DNA from: a virus
Virus record (IMG/VR): IMGVR_UViG_3300033141_004852
Location: 28,604 to 92,603 of that record
Direction: 5' to 3' (one strand)
Length of the DNA: 64,000 nucleotides
A program made the position numbers and the translations under genes. The notes under the pieces are model-generated. The model had not been told where the DNA came from, did no database searches, and worked only from the letters and a program-made list of their open reading frames with translations. Each line of letters begins with the position of its first letter. The first letter of the stretch is position 1. This document shows positions 16,257 through 23,716 of this stretch, piece by piece.

Positions 16257-17074
16257 TATCCACTTTCCTCCTCAGCAATCTCCACCAAGCGTTGGCGGTC
16301 CCTGCACTCCTGCTCCTGGGCTTCCTCCCAAGCACCCTCATCGGTGATATGCTCACGCACTGAATCCTCAATCAATTTCTCCAACACATCCGGTGGCAGA
16401 GCATCCAACTCCACCGTGTCCTCACCGTGCGCCGCGAGGAAGCCCGCTGTCCGACTATCAGTATCCTTCGGCGGCGTCGGAGGAAGTTGATGACGCTCAA
16501 TCTGCTCGGGGAGCAGCGCTACCCGCTTCAGCGATACCCGCCATCCCCACGTTACCCGCAATTCCTCCTCGATAGAGCGGTTGATGTCAACTCCCGAGGG
16601 GTCCCAATCCCCGAAGTAGAGGATATTCCGCACCCGCCGATCCTTCGCCGCCACCAAGGTGCTCACCGAAGGATAGCCTCGACAAATCTGCAACGTCACT
16701 TGGAGGCGGTCTACCACCGGCAGGAACACTGTCGCCAGCGCCTGCTTCTCCAACCATACCTCTGGAGGTGAGTCCTGCTCCGCCCAATAATCGCGGCGGT
16801 AGCCATTCACCAACCCTCGCAAGAAATCACCCAAATCCGACCAACCACCGTGGTGCTGGGGCATCCGCGTCAAATCGGTGAAGGCATGAGGGGAAAGTTT
16901 CCCGTTTTTCCGCCACCGGGTCAGATGCGCGACGAGACGCTTGTACGAGCGCAGCGAGTTCGGAATGACTAGCCCTGCCACAAGTCGATAATAAAGTTGT
17001 CGGACGGTAATCGCCGAACCGTATTCGGCCAATACACACCGACACGCTCGCAAGAGATCGTCAGTCTTACTCAT
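16256..17074 (-). CDS. Spo11/topoisomerase VI subunit A-like TOPRIM protein
   Basis: 272 residues from ATG 17074 (GGAGTGG upstream). TVRQLYYRLV (24-32) matches the winged-helix catalytic-tyrosine motif (RDIYY) of Spo11/TopVI-A; VWLEKQALATVF (E109) matches the TOPRIM 'vEKeavF' motif; GDWDPSGVDI (D156-x-D158-P-x-G) matches the DxDPxG metal site. Topoisomerase VI-A and Spo11 make double-strand breaks through a tyrosyl link. This protein is shorter (TopVI-A is about 370 residues) and no B subunit is seen nearby. It may cut or nick DNA in recombination or relax it with a host partner; activity is inferred. Confidence 0.75.
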   Translation of the reverse strand: MSKTDDLLRACRCVLAEYGSAITVRQLYYRLVAGLVIPNSLRSYKRLVAHLTRWRKNGKLSPHAFTDLTRMPQHHGGWSDLGDFLRGLVNGYRRDYWAEQDSPPEVWLEKQALATVFLPVVDRLQVTLQICRGYPSVSTLVAAKDRRVRNILYFGDWDPSGVDINRSIEEELRVTWGWRVSLKRVALLPEQIERHQLPPTPPKDTDSRTAGFLAAHGEDTVELDALPPDVLEKLIEDSVREHITDEGAWEEAQEQECRDRQRLVEIAEEESG

Positions 17075-17418
17075 TCTACCACTCCATCCTGTGCCAAATC
17101 TGCCTCGGCATCCACGTCCCCCGGATAATAATCCGGGAGAAGAAAGACAGTACCCCACCACTCCCCATTATGCACCCGACAATCCCCGCATTGTCGCGGA
17201 TGGGCACACTCAACCCCACACTCCCCCGACCCCTCCTTCCAAGTGAAGAGGTACATGTTAGCCGTGAAGAAAACGGTGCTACAACACCGCTCACACCACG
17301 CCCATCGTACCTCATACGATAACGAATAACTCCTGACAACGCCTTGCTTCCGCGGGTGACCAAATAGGCGACACAACAACCTACCCCATGCCAACGACAA
17401 CCGCTGCCAGAATCTCAT
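17071..17418 (-). CDS. Cysteine-rich zinc-binding protein
   Basis: 115 residues from ATG 17418 (GAAGGAG upstream, start overlapping the previous stop). FGHPRKQ then WCERCCSTVFF and CGVECAHPRQCGDC give up to eight Cys/His ligands; an N-terminal amphipathic helix (WQRLSLAWGRLLCRLFG) precedes them. Unknown role. Confidence 0.6.
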   Translation of the reverse strand: MRFWQRLSLAWGRLLCRLFGHPRKQGVVRSYSLSYEVRWAWCERCCSTVFFTANMYLFTWKEGSGECGVECAHPRQCGDCRVHNGEWWGTVFLLPDYYPGDVDAEADLAQDGVVE

Positions 17419-17939
17419 CAACTCAACTCCTTCATCAGACGACGTAGCACGGGCCTCAGCAGCCGCCAACTCGTTACATGGAAAATCAACGGAGCAGGCT
17501 CTCCCAGACGCTCCTGCACCGCCTCCGCGATCTCAAGTTGGTCTTCCAAATACAGACACGGCAATCGGCTAGATACCCTGGGGATCACAGTCAGACAAGA
17601 TACCTTGTGCTCCACAGCGTCTAACCACGGAGGGCGCATACACAAATCACCATATGGAACATCATGCTCGCGCAACCACTCGACAGTCAGGTGCATAAAA
17701 CGGGCTTCCCGAGCCGTCACCAAGCGAATATACCACCCTGCCTCGTGAAACTCCCGCAACAACGCGAGCGCATCCGGGTCCGGCAGTGCTCGCCGGAGTA
17801 GCCGCTCCGCCAACCGCGTCGCGACGAGGAACTTCCACACCGCGTCTCCGAGGCGCCGGTGTCCACGTAGGAACGACAACTCCTGCCTCGTCAGCGTACC
17901 ATCGATGTCGCAGACCACCACCGGCCGCGTATCAGTCAT
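17418..17939 (-). CDS. HAD-superfamily phosphatase / polynucleotide phosphatase-like
   Basis: 173 residues from ATG 17939 (AAAGGAG upstream). VVVCDIDGTLT is the DxDGT nucleophile motif, IRLVTAREARF supplies the motif II Thr, K near 112 and YLEDQ the motif III/IV acidic region. It resembles the phosphatase half of T4 polynucleotide kinase and related phage HAD proteins acting on nucleotides or nucleic-acid ends. No kinase domain is fused. Confidence 0.75.
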   Translation of the reverse strand: MTDTRPVVVCDIDGTLTRQELSFLRGHRRLGDAVWKFLVATRLAERLLRRALPDPDALALLREFHEAGWYIRLVTAREARFMHLTVEWLREHDVPYGDLCMRPPWLDAVEHKVSCLTVIPRVSSRLPCLYLEDQLEIAEAVQERLGEPAPLIFHVTSWRLLRPVLRRLMKELS

Positions 17940-18576
17940 CAACGGGCTCCTTTCTTCGAGTAGATGGTATCCACGCTAACTCGCCAGGCTCCGGCGGGAA
18001 GTCGATCACTCGCGGCTCCCCATCCTCTCCCGAGACCCGCCTTACGTAGCAGGGAACGCCTGCCTCGCGGCATTGCTCCTGAATAGAGCGGAACCACGCG
18101 CACTTCGCTCCACCATCGTCCCCACACCCCGCCACCACCTGTCGGAGATCCCGAAGATAAGGAGTAAGATCCACTTCCTCCCATAGAGGTTCCAATACCA
18201 CGCCTCGATTACCGTGAGCGATCTCCAGCAACTCAGGTACACGCTCGTTCACATCCGCCTGCGTCGAACAACGCACGAGAAACCACACGTTCTCCCACGC
18301 GGGGACTTGGCCATCACTGCGGTGGATGAAACTCGCGAGGGACCACGACTCCAACTCCCGCCGCAACTCCACCACGTGAGTAGTCACGACCAGGAAGGTA
18401 TGCTGAGGGTGTCGCAGCATCTGCCCAAACACGCGGTCGCGAGTATCGCCATCCACGCCACCACCCAGGAGATCCATGCCCACGAGTACAACCAGCGGTG
18501 CATAGATGTCCGGGAACGTCGGCTCCGCCCGCGGGTTCCAGATTCGAGACCAAAATGCTAGTCCTGTACCGATCAT
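17932..18576 (-). CDS. Phage Gp37/Gp68 family (DUF5131) protein, N-terminally reduced
   Basis: 214 residues from ATG 18576 (GGAGG upstream). MLRHPQHTFLVVTTHVVEL, VWFLVRCSTQADVNERVPELL and GVVLEPLWEEVDLTPYL match the radical-SAM-like Gp37/Gp68 family, and C-terminal CAWFRSIQEQCREAGVP matches its 'W...i..qC..a.vp' end. Unlike typical members, the N-terminal Cys cluster that would hold an Fe-S centre is missing, so it may be catalytically changed. Confidence 0.65.
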   Translation of the reverse strand: MIGTGLAFWSRIWNPRAEPTFPDIYAPLVVLVGMDLLGGGVDGDTRDRVFGQMLRHPQHTFLVVTTHVVELRRELESWSLASFIHRSDGQVPAWENVWFLVRCSTQADVNERVPELLEIAHGNRGVVLEPLWEEVDLTPYLRDLRQVVAGCGDDGGAKCAWFRSIQEQCREAGVPCYVRRVSGEDGEPRVIDFPPEPGELAWIPSTRRKEPVDD

Positions 18577-18935
18577 TCTAAGTCCTCCAGATCCTCCCAT
18601 CGTCTCCACCCCTCACCTGAGCGCCGCTCCCACACCTGCAAGACCGCGACAGTCTTGACGACTCGGAAATCATCCCCTTCACCAGAGCACTCATGCCACG
18701 GCGGCGGCCCATACTCGGGAATAGGAAGCAGCGGGCCGCCCCAACGTACCTGCACCCGCATCTTCCTCCCACAATGAGGGCACTTCACCGCCAGGAGTGC
18801 CACCTGATAGTAGTAAGGCGCCGGACACACGTCGGGGTGGAACTCACCGTACCGGGGCGTGCCGTTGAAGTCCCACCACGATGGTGGCTCCGCTATCCGC
18901 GACAGAATATCCTCGTACCGTTGGTGCATCATCAT
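18573..18935 (-). CDS. Zinc-ribbon hypothetical protein
   Basis: 120 residues; three consecutive ATGs at 18935 after GGAGTGG. CPHCGRKM near residue 52 and a later HEC pair suggest a zinc site; rest beta-rich with Trp and Pro. Overlaps the upstream gene by 92 bases, unusually long here. Confidence 0.6.
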   Translation of the reverse strand: MMMHQRYEDILSRIAEPPSWWDFNGTPRYGEFHPDVCPAPYYYQVALLAVKCPHCGRKMRVQVRWGGPLLPIPEYGPPPWHECSGEGDDFRVVKTVAVLQVWERRSGEGWRRWEDLEDLE

Positions 18936-19332
18936 TCGGTCTCCACTCCCTCAAGGACACGGCGAACTTCCCGCTCCCTAGCACACACACAGCGCCTACG
19001 TCGCAAATGTTCTCCCGCGGGCAGTCATCCAGCAAGTCGTAGTGGTGACACTCACAGCGGAGACTCCTTTTCAACGCCGCCCGTCGTGCCTTGTCGATTC
19101 GGTCGCGTAGTTGATCCCGCTCGGCGACAAGATGCTCCAGGGCCTGCCCCATATCGAATATCCAACTCGTTATGACATCTGCATGACGCGCCGCGGCACT
19201 CGTCAAACCCAATGCCGTACATGCCGCCCCATGCTTCGGACACTCATACTGCTGAGTCGCCGCATCCCCATCACCCTCGAAATCTTCGGCACCCTTCACT
19301 ACGAGTTCTTCACCACACCAACAACTAGGCAT
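18844..19332 (-). CDS. Zinc-binding coiled-coil protein
   Basis: 162 residues from ATG 19332 with AAGGAGG ten bases upstream. CWCGEE...CPKHGAAC and CECHHYDLLDDCP flank a helical stretch (LEHLVAERDQLRDRIDKARRAAL). The last 30 residues lie over the next gene and look less protein-like, so an indel near the end is possible. Confidence 0.55.
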   Translation of the reverse strand: MPSCWCGEELVVKGAEDFEGDGDAATQQYECPKHGAACTALGLTSAAARHADVITSWIFDMGQALEHLVAERDQLRDRIDKARRAALKRSLRCECHHYDLLDDCPRENICDVGAVCVLGSGKFAVSLREWRPNDDAPTVRGYSVADSGATIVVGLQRHAPVR

Positions 19333-19600
19333 CGCTATCATCCTCCTTCGGGTACTTCTCGCAGAGGGATTCGTGGGCGAGGAGGGATGTGCAACGCGGA
19401 CAGGAACACTCGCGAAGCGGCACGTCCCAAGACCGACGAGTAGAGACGCGCAATGCCTCCGCCAACCTCTCCGCGTCTGCTCGCCAGGCGTCGCGCTCGT
19501 CCTCTAGGCGGCGATAGCATTCTCTGCTGACGGGCATCATGGCCGCGAGTTCCTCTGGGCCCCATGTGCCTCCTTCCACGTCCGTATTCTCTTTCATCAT
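19325..19600 (-). CDS. Hypothetical protein with CxxC pair
   Basis: 91 residues, ATG ATG at 19600 after GAAGGAGG. Helical centre (SRECYRRLEDERDAWRADAERLAEAL) then CSCPRCTSLL. Like the adjacent gene it combines coiled coil and cysteines. Unknown. Confidence 0.6.
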   Translation of the reverse strand: MMKENTDVEGGTWGPEELAAMMPVSRECYRRLEDERDAWRADAERLAEALRVSTRRSWDVPLRECSCPRCTSLLAHESLCEKYPKEDDSDA

Positions 19601-19607
19601 TCCTCCT

Positions 19608-19862
19608 TCATTGCGGAATATCAGGGGCCGCCTTGGCGTCAATACCACGAAGTACGCGTGCCAATTCATTCCTCGCCGTTGCCCGTCTGCTGGAACTGAC
19701 GTTTACTTCTATAGTGGTAAGTCGCCCATCAACCCACGTTCTCCGATAAGCAGATTCCTCGCATAGAGTGAAGGAGTTCCACTGAGTATGACGCGGGGTA
19801 CAATACACCCACCCCATCTCCCTAATAGTTTGCTCAAAATCTCTTATGCCCTTTCCCTTCAT
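19608..19862 (-). CDS. Small alpha/beta protein, weakly HicA-like
   Basis: 84 residues from ATG 19862 after GAAGGAG. IRDFEQTIREMGWVY, a central polar strand and TTIEVNVSSSRRATARNELARVLRGI give the helix-strand-strand-helix outline of dsRBD-like HicA toxins, but the diagnostic GSH motif is not present (RHTQW instead). HicA relation is a guess. Confidence 0.55.
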   Translation of the reverse strand: MKGKGIRDFEQTIREMGWVYCTPRHTQWNSFTLCEESAYRRTWVDGRLTTIEVNVSSSRRATARNELARVLRGIDAKAAPDIPQ

Positions 19863-20161
19863 TCGCTCTCCTTCCCGCCGAGGGCGCGGGGTGCTTCCTC
19901 TACACATTTCATCATTTGGGTATGTGTGGAGTGAACACTTAGTGCTTGCAACCTTTCCCGCGCCTTCCTCACGCACCCTTCCTCCGGCTCACCCTCGAAG
20001 CCGTAGAACTTGTTGGCCGCGCGGGCAAGCACGCCATATCTCATGCGTATCGGTTCGGGTGCAGTCTTCCAATCACGCTCGGCATCCTCAAACTCTGCGC
20101 CTCGGTATGCTTGACAGAAATCTGCGTGGTGTATTGCCTTCGCCATCTCCTCAAGGCTCAT
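19859..20161 (-). CDS. Hypothetical protein, paralogue of 21189-21605
   Basis: 100 residues from ATG 20161 (GGAGGAG upstream). Helical. LARAANKFYGFEGEPEEGCVRKARERL is nearly repeated in the protein at 21189-21605 (LARAASKFYGIEGDPEAGCV), showing a duplicated family. Function unknown. Confidence 0.65.
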   Translation of the reverse strand: MSLEEMAKAIHHADFCQAYRGAEFEDAERDWKTAPEPIRMRYGVLARAANKFYGFEGEPEEGCVRKARERLQALSVHSTHTQMMKCVEEAPRALGGKESE

Positions 20162-20175
20162 CTCATGCTCCTCCA

Positions 20176-20367
20176 CTACCGGAGAATAGCCCACAACGCC
20201 AACACCACGACTCCCAGAACGAAGCACGCCGCCGAATTGCGACGATCTCTATCCCCAAGCGGCCGGTAATGCACCCAGAAAACAAGGGGGACCAGCACCC
20301 CCAGGCACGCGAGAGTTCCCCCCAGAGCCAGCAACACGCGGAGAACCAGGGCGTGGAGGTCAGACAT
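20176..20367 (-). CDS. Two-span small membrane protein, holin candidate
   Basis: 63 residues, ATG after TGGAGG. Two hydrophobic helices (VLRVLLALGGTLACLGVLVPLVF and AACFVLGVVVLALWAI) joined by a charged HYRPLGDRDRR turn. Size and topology fit class II holins, but no lysin is adjacent, so other membrane roles are open. Confidence 0.6.
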   Translation of the reverse strand: MSDLHALVLRVLLALGGTLACLGVLVPLVFWVHYRPLGDRDRRNSAACFVLGVVVLALWAILR

Positions 20368-20707
20368 TCAGGGCCTCCAGATCATCCAACACCCGCCGCA
20401 GGGCGTCGAGCGCCGATTCCGCCGTGATACGACCGCACACGACATACCGCGCGATCATGTAGGGTTCCACATCCACCAACTCCCCCGACGGAGCATCGCA
20501 GACGTAGTCGCGCTCGCACAACTCCGTCGCCGGACACGTCGCATGGCAATCTCCCGACTCCACTAACCCGGGACCGGCAACCTTACAGAAGGGACACTGC
20601 TCCCCGTTCGTGAGGGCCTCCGCGCGCTCCCACTGCCCCCGCTCCGCCGCCTTCACCGCGGCGCGGTACGCCCGAAGAGATTTCCGGTAAGCCTGCTTGT
20701 AGGTCAT
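20360..20707 (-). CDS. Cysteine-rich hypothetical protein
   Basis: 115 residues from ATG 20707 (GAGGAAGAGGG upstream). Basic helical N-terminus, then CPFCKV...CHATCPATELCERDYVC with six cysteines, then an acidic helix. Possible zinc-binding host-interaction protein. Confidence 0.6.
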   Translation of the reverse strand: MTYKQAYRKSLRAYRAAVKAAERGQWERAEALTNGEQCPFCKVAGPGLVESGDCHATCPATELCERDYVCDAPSGELVDVEPYMIARYVVCGRITAESALDALRRVLDDLEALNV

Positions 20708-20720
20708 TTTCCCTCTTCCT

Positions 20721-20936
20721 CTAGCAAGCAAGGCGGAGACTAACCAACTCCGCACTCTCATCTATTTCGAGACGCTCTTCATCAAACCACTGCCCTTTAC
20801 CAGGCGCGCCCTCGATAACGACACGAGGCGTCACCTCCACACGCACGTTAGCAAACAGATACTCCGTGCGTCCTGTTACCACACCGGAGAATCCGCTGAT
20901 ACGATCCTTCACCGTCTGACCCAACCGCGTTGTCAT
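20721..20936 (-). CDS. Small KOW/SH3-like protein
   Basis: 71 residues, ATG after GGGAGG. TRLGQTVKDRISGFSGVVTGRTEYL resembles the G-x-V-x-D...GxxGxV pattern of small SH3-like barrels found in many phages. Role unknown. Confidence 0.6.
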   Translation of the reverse strand: MTTRLGQTVKDRISGFSGVVTGRTEYLFANVRVEVTPRVVIEGAPGKGQWFDEERLEIDESAELVSLRLAC

Positions 20937-21202
20937 CGAGATCCTCCCGAATGTCTTCTCCTCGGCTTTCGACTATAGGCACCGGCCAACCCCGCCAGTC
21001 GACGAGCAAGGTATCCCGTAGCGCTAGCGGCTTCGCGTAAGTCAGCCACCAACTCAGCGTCGCTTTGTCGCGTAGCGCCATTCTCTACCCACTCATGTAC
21101 AGCCCCCTGTGCCGCAGCCGCCATGACAACGAGTAGGGACGGCACCTCCCTGCCCAATGCCTCCAAACGCGACGCTAACTTATCCCGGTCAATGGGCTTC
21201 AT
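20933..21202 (-). CDS. Hypothetical protein
   Basis: 89 residues from ATG 21202 after GGAGATCTG. Ala/Leu-rich helices; basic C-terminus (SRKPRRRHSGGSR). Unknown. Confidence 0.55.
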   Translation of the reverse strand: MKPIDRDKLASRLEALGREVPSLLVVMAAAAQGAVHEWVENGATRQSDAELVADLREAASATGYLARRLAGLAGAYSRKPRRRHSGGSR

Positions 21203-21605
21203 CAGATCTCCGACCGCCTTCCCCGCCGAGGGTGTGGAGTGCATCGCTGACAAACTCGGACGCGTCTCTCAGCGCGCAGCCGAGTATCTCACGTGGGTGC
21301 TCCCGACAATTTGGATACGGCCCCGCACCGCAGCTCTTACAGTTGTTTCGATGAATCACCAGCAGACTGTGCTTTGCCTGTCGCAGGAGCTCGCGGACAT
21401 GCTGCACACAACCCGCCTCGGGATCACCCTCGATACCGTAGAACTTACTCGCCGCGCGGGCGAGGGCATAACTACGGTCCCGGGCGTGCTGAGACGCTTC
21501 CGCCCACGGGATGGGAACGTGCTCCGACCACGCGTCCTCCCCAGACTGCTCATAACGATACTCCGGGGCCGCCTCGTATAGTGCCTTCGCCAGGTCCTCC
21601 CTCAT
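21189..21605 (-). CDS. Hypothetical protein, paralogue of 19859-20161
   Basis: 138 residues. N-terminal 80 residues align with the protein at 19859-20161; the C-terminal part adds a CKSCGAGPYPNCREH zinc-like segment and a helix. GGGG precedes ATG 21605. Confidence 0.6.
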   Translation of the reverse strand: MREDLAKALYEAAPEYRYEQSGEDAWSEHVPIPWAEASQHARDRSYALARAASKFYGIEGDPEAGCVQHVRELLRQAKHSLLVIHRNNCKSCGAGPYPNCREHPREILGCALRDASEFVSDALHTLGGEGGRRSDEAH

Positions 21606-21769
21606 TCCCCCATCCTCCCCACTCGCGCCGCCTCCTCCACACGTACCAGCACCTTCCGCAACTCGGCAATTTCATCGCGGATAGCGCACAATCGCTCATA
21701 CAGCACCAACCCCCAGCTGATCACGGACCCGAGGATGCCCGTGCAAACCAGGAGAATAAGATACAGCAT
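21602..21769 (-). CDS. Single-span membrane protein with coiled coil
   Basis: 55 residues from ATG 21769, which follows the upstream stop and has TGAGGAACG before it (ATG 21784, 21793 and 21805 also in frame). YLILLVCTGILGSVISWGLVL spans the membrane; EIAELRKVLVRVEEA is a coiled coil. Layout like inner-membrane spanins or small anchoring proteins. Confidence 0.6.
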   Translation of the reverse strand: MLYLILLVCTGILGSVISWGLVLYERLCAIRDEIAELRKVLVRVEEAARVGRMGE

Positions 21770-21776
21770 ACGTTCC

Positions 21777-22010
21777 TCAAACATCGTCTTCACCATCCTC
21801 TCCATCCCCGCTACCTACCGCGGGAAGTCCCAGCACCTCCCCGAAGTCGGCCCCGCAATTCCAGCACCTATTCGCACCCGGGGGACAGAGACCCCCGCAG
21901 CCGCCGTCGCGGGGATTACAGAGCAGCCTCTCCCGCCACGAGTCCGCCCGAATATCCCCACTGGACTCCACCACCGTCCCCAAGTTTACCGGATGTACCA
22001 CCTTCTTCAT
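21777..22010 (-). CDS. Zinc-ribbon protein with acidic tail, first gene of leftward block
   Basis: 77 residues from ATG 22010 (GAGGAGGG eleven bases upstream); GTG 22097 would add 29 residues. CNPRDGGCGG...CWNCGAD is a zinc ribbon; the tail is GDGEDGEDD. It is the promoter-proximal gene of the leftward operon, so probably among the first made. Confidence 0.6.
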   Translation of the reverse strand: MKKVVHPVNLGTVVESSGDIRADSWRERLLCNPRDGGCGGLCPPGANRCWNCGADFGEVLGLPAVGSGDGEDGEDDV

Positions 22011-22177
22011 ACGGAAGCCGCCCTCCTCTACCTCCGGTGACAATCGAGGTAATAGATGTTGTTGGGCTCGATTTTCATCATAATTGTCAACGCTCACCTC
22101 CTATATACACCCCCGCACCCGAAATTGTTTCATCGAGACGGTGAAACTACCCCCCGAGGATAGTATTCCCATGTAGT

Positions 22178-22191
22178 GGGGGGGGGGGGGG
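22178..22191 (+). repeat. Homopolymer of 14 G
   Basis: An uninterrupted G14 tract preceded by CCCATGTAGT. Such tracts vary in length by slippage and are also prone to sequencing error. Confidence 0.8.
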
Positions 22192-22284
22192 AGCGTGGGG
22201 AATCTACCACCTACTACAACAGGAGATCCGGGGGGAACCCGCTGTAAAAAGACTAAGTACCCTAGTACCGCCATTTTCGTCATA

Positions 22285-22313
22285 TTTATACCAAATGGGA
22301 CCCGTTTCAGAGG
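22285..22313 (-). promoter_or_regulatory. Leftward promoter candidate C (extended -10)
   Basis: Minus strand TGG-TATAAA (-10 at 22285-22290) with the GGGTCCCAT part of the palindrome in the spacer; the -35 (CCTCTG) is poor. The region after the -10 repeats that of candidate A. Confidence 0.5.
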
Positions 22314-22547
22314 AGGAGCTTATTTCATCGCCGGGGGGAACTCCCGGTTGAAAATGATAGTCCCGTGCAGTTGGTAGCAGATCCCGCAACCTACGGCGAT
22401 TTTCTATCACTGAAAAATGACTGAGGGGGGATTGTAGGCGAACTTGCGACAACAACTTACGTCGAGGGGGATCCTACGAGGGGATACCAATTTGGTGCCC
22501 ATTGTGAATCTCGAAGTACCTATCTCCCTGTTCCCATCACATTGGGG

Positions 22548-22576
22548 ATAGTATGGGACCCATTCTAGAGGTCGAA
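22548..22576 (-). promoter_or_regulatory. Leftward promoter candidate B with palindrome
   Basis: Minus strand TTCGAC (22571-22576), 17 bases, TACTAT (22548-22553). The spacer ends in the palindrome ATGGG-T-CCCAT (22553-22563), a likely operator overlapping the -10. Confidence 0.6.
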
Positions 22577-22675
22577 ATTAGGGAGGGAGAATACAATATA
22601 GATCAGGATGTGCACGCGGGGACAAGGAACAGACTGGGAAGATTACCTTGGCACTCTCATTTTCGTCATATCTAG

Positions 22676-22705
22676 ATAGTATGGGACCCATGCTAAGATG
22701 TTGAA
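22676..22705 (-). promoter_or_regulatory. Leftward promoter candidate A with palindrome
   Basis: Minus strand TTCAAC (22700-22705), 18 bases, TACTAT (22676-22681), same palindrome at 22681-22691. It lies 128 bases from copy B and shares about 40 bases with it, including GAAATT.GGGAGGG on the plus strand. Confidence 0.6.
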
Positions 22706-23031
22706 ATTGGGGAGGGTGTGCGTAGGAGGTGTCGATAATTGGTATGAGAATAGCCCACCCCTTGCTACCTCGGCAGGCGGAAACATGGGGGTGTACTGCA
22801 TAGGCCGGAGGGATAACGGGCCTTATCAACCTGGCCGCGCGGCCGCATGATCCGCCGTTAGCGGCCGGGAAGAGGGGCATTTTCGCCAATTCGGACAGGG
22901 GCAGATTCGGGCATGCTGAACACGCCGAAACGGTCCGCCGAATGGCGCGGCACACCCGAAGGTGTCTCCCCCTCTCCCCCTCACCACTACCCCCTTGGTG
23001 ATCTTTTATCCCGGATCGCCACAATTCCCTG

Positions 23032-23060
23032 TTGACAGTTACGGCGATATATGGTATATA
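23032..23060 (+). promoter_or_regulatory. First rightward promoter
   Basis: TTGACA, 17 bases, TATATA with ATGG directly before the -10 (extended -10). Preceded by ACAATTCCCTG, as at 25418. Drives the gene at 23092, whose ribosome site AGGAGG follows 15 bases later. Confidence 0.9.
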
Positions 23061-23091
23061 AGGATAGTAGATCAGGAGGTAGAGCACAACA

Positions 23092-23316
23092 ATGACTACT
23101 AGCAAAGCGCAGGCAATCGTGAACTACTACCGCGAACACCCTCGGCATGGTATCCGGGTATGGTTAGAGGAGGCAGATGTAGACGGACTCTACGCCGCGA
23201 TCATTGTCGAATCCGATGCGCGTGATTGGCGCCGGTCTATTCGGCGACTAGCACGGCGCCACCACCTGCGGGTTGAATCCTGGTATCAACCCCTACACCA
23301 GGGGACGCTAGTCTAA
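23092..23316 (+). CDS. Small hypothetical protein, first rightward gene
   Basis: 74 residues. A single small alpha/beta domain (GIRVWLEEADVDGLYAAIIVES...) with basic helix RRSIRRLARRHH. First gene behind the strongest promoter, so probably an immediate-early host-takeover protein. Not recognised. Confidence 0.7.
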   Translation: MTTSKAQAIVNYYREHPRHGIRVWLEEADVDGLYAAIIVESDARDWRRSIRRLARRHHLRVESWYQPLHQGTLV

Positions 23317-23360
23317 ACCGGGATAGGTGTCCCGGAATCACTCTATGGAGGTAGAGGAAG

Positions 23361-23519
23361 ATGGTAGCAAGACACACCTATCATGTGGCGGTATCAATCC
23401 GCTATGCCCGCCAGGTGCTGGACAGCATGGAGCAGGAAGGACGCGAGGTGATTCCCCCGTGTGAGAATGTGGACCGGGCAGGCAGATGCCGCGGCCACCA
23501 AGTAAAGGAGGGAGAATAA
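23361..23519 (+). CDS. Very small hypothetical protein
   Basis: 52 residues, ATG with GGAGGTAGAGG upstream. Begins MVARHTYHVAVS; helical centre; one cysteine pair separated by eight residues. Its TAA overlaps the ATG of the next gene. Confidence 0.6.
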   Translation: MVARHTYHVAVSIRYARQVLDSMEQEGREVIPPCENVDRAGRCRGHQVKEGE

Positions 23520-23716
23520 TGGTGGGCGACAACACAATCCACCTGCATACAATCAGATGCTACTGCGATCCCGGCCGCGTGTGGATTGTCGCCACACGCG
23601 GCACACAATCGCGAATTATAAACCCCTGGCCTGCTACACCGCAGGAGGCGGCCAGGCAGATACAACGCCTACGGGAGAAACTGGAGGCGGAGGGAACATG
23701 CATACAATCCAGGTGA
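23519..23716 (+). CDS. Small hypothetical protein
   Basis: 65 residues from ATG 23519 (GGAGGGAGAA upstream). Beta strand RVWIVATRG then an amphipathic helix AARQIQRLREKLEAEG. Unknown. Confidence 0.6.
   Translation: MVGDNTIHLHTIRCYCDPGRVWIVATRGTQSRIINPWPATPQEAARQIQRLREKLEAEGTCIQSR

Larger units (their letters stand above)
22098..23031. promoter_or_regulatory. Divergent control region (about 930 bases, no gene)
   Basis: Separates the leftward and rightward blocks. It holds three repeats with a palindromic ATGGGaCCCAT core (22295, 22553, 22681), two CATTTTCGTCATAT copies (22272, 22658), a run of 14 G (22178-22191) and, near 22820-22960, GC-rich inverted repeats. AT content is clearly higher than in the genes. 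Short frames here lack ribosome sites. Confidence 0.7.

Noticed and set aside
22578-23105. 175-residue minus-strand frame in the control region
   Set aside because: Low-complexity, Pro/Ser-rich, no ribosome site, runs over promoter sequence.
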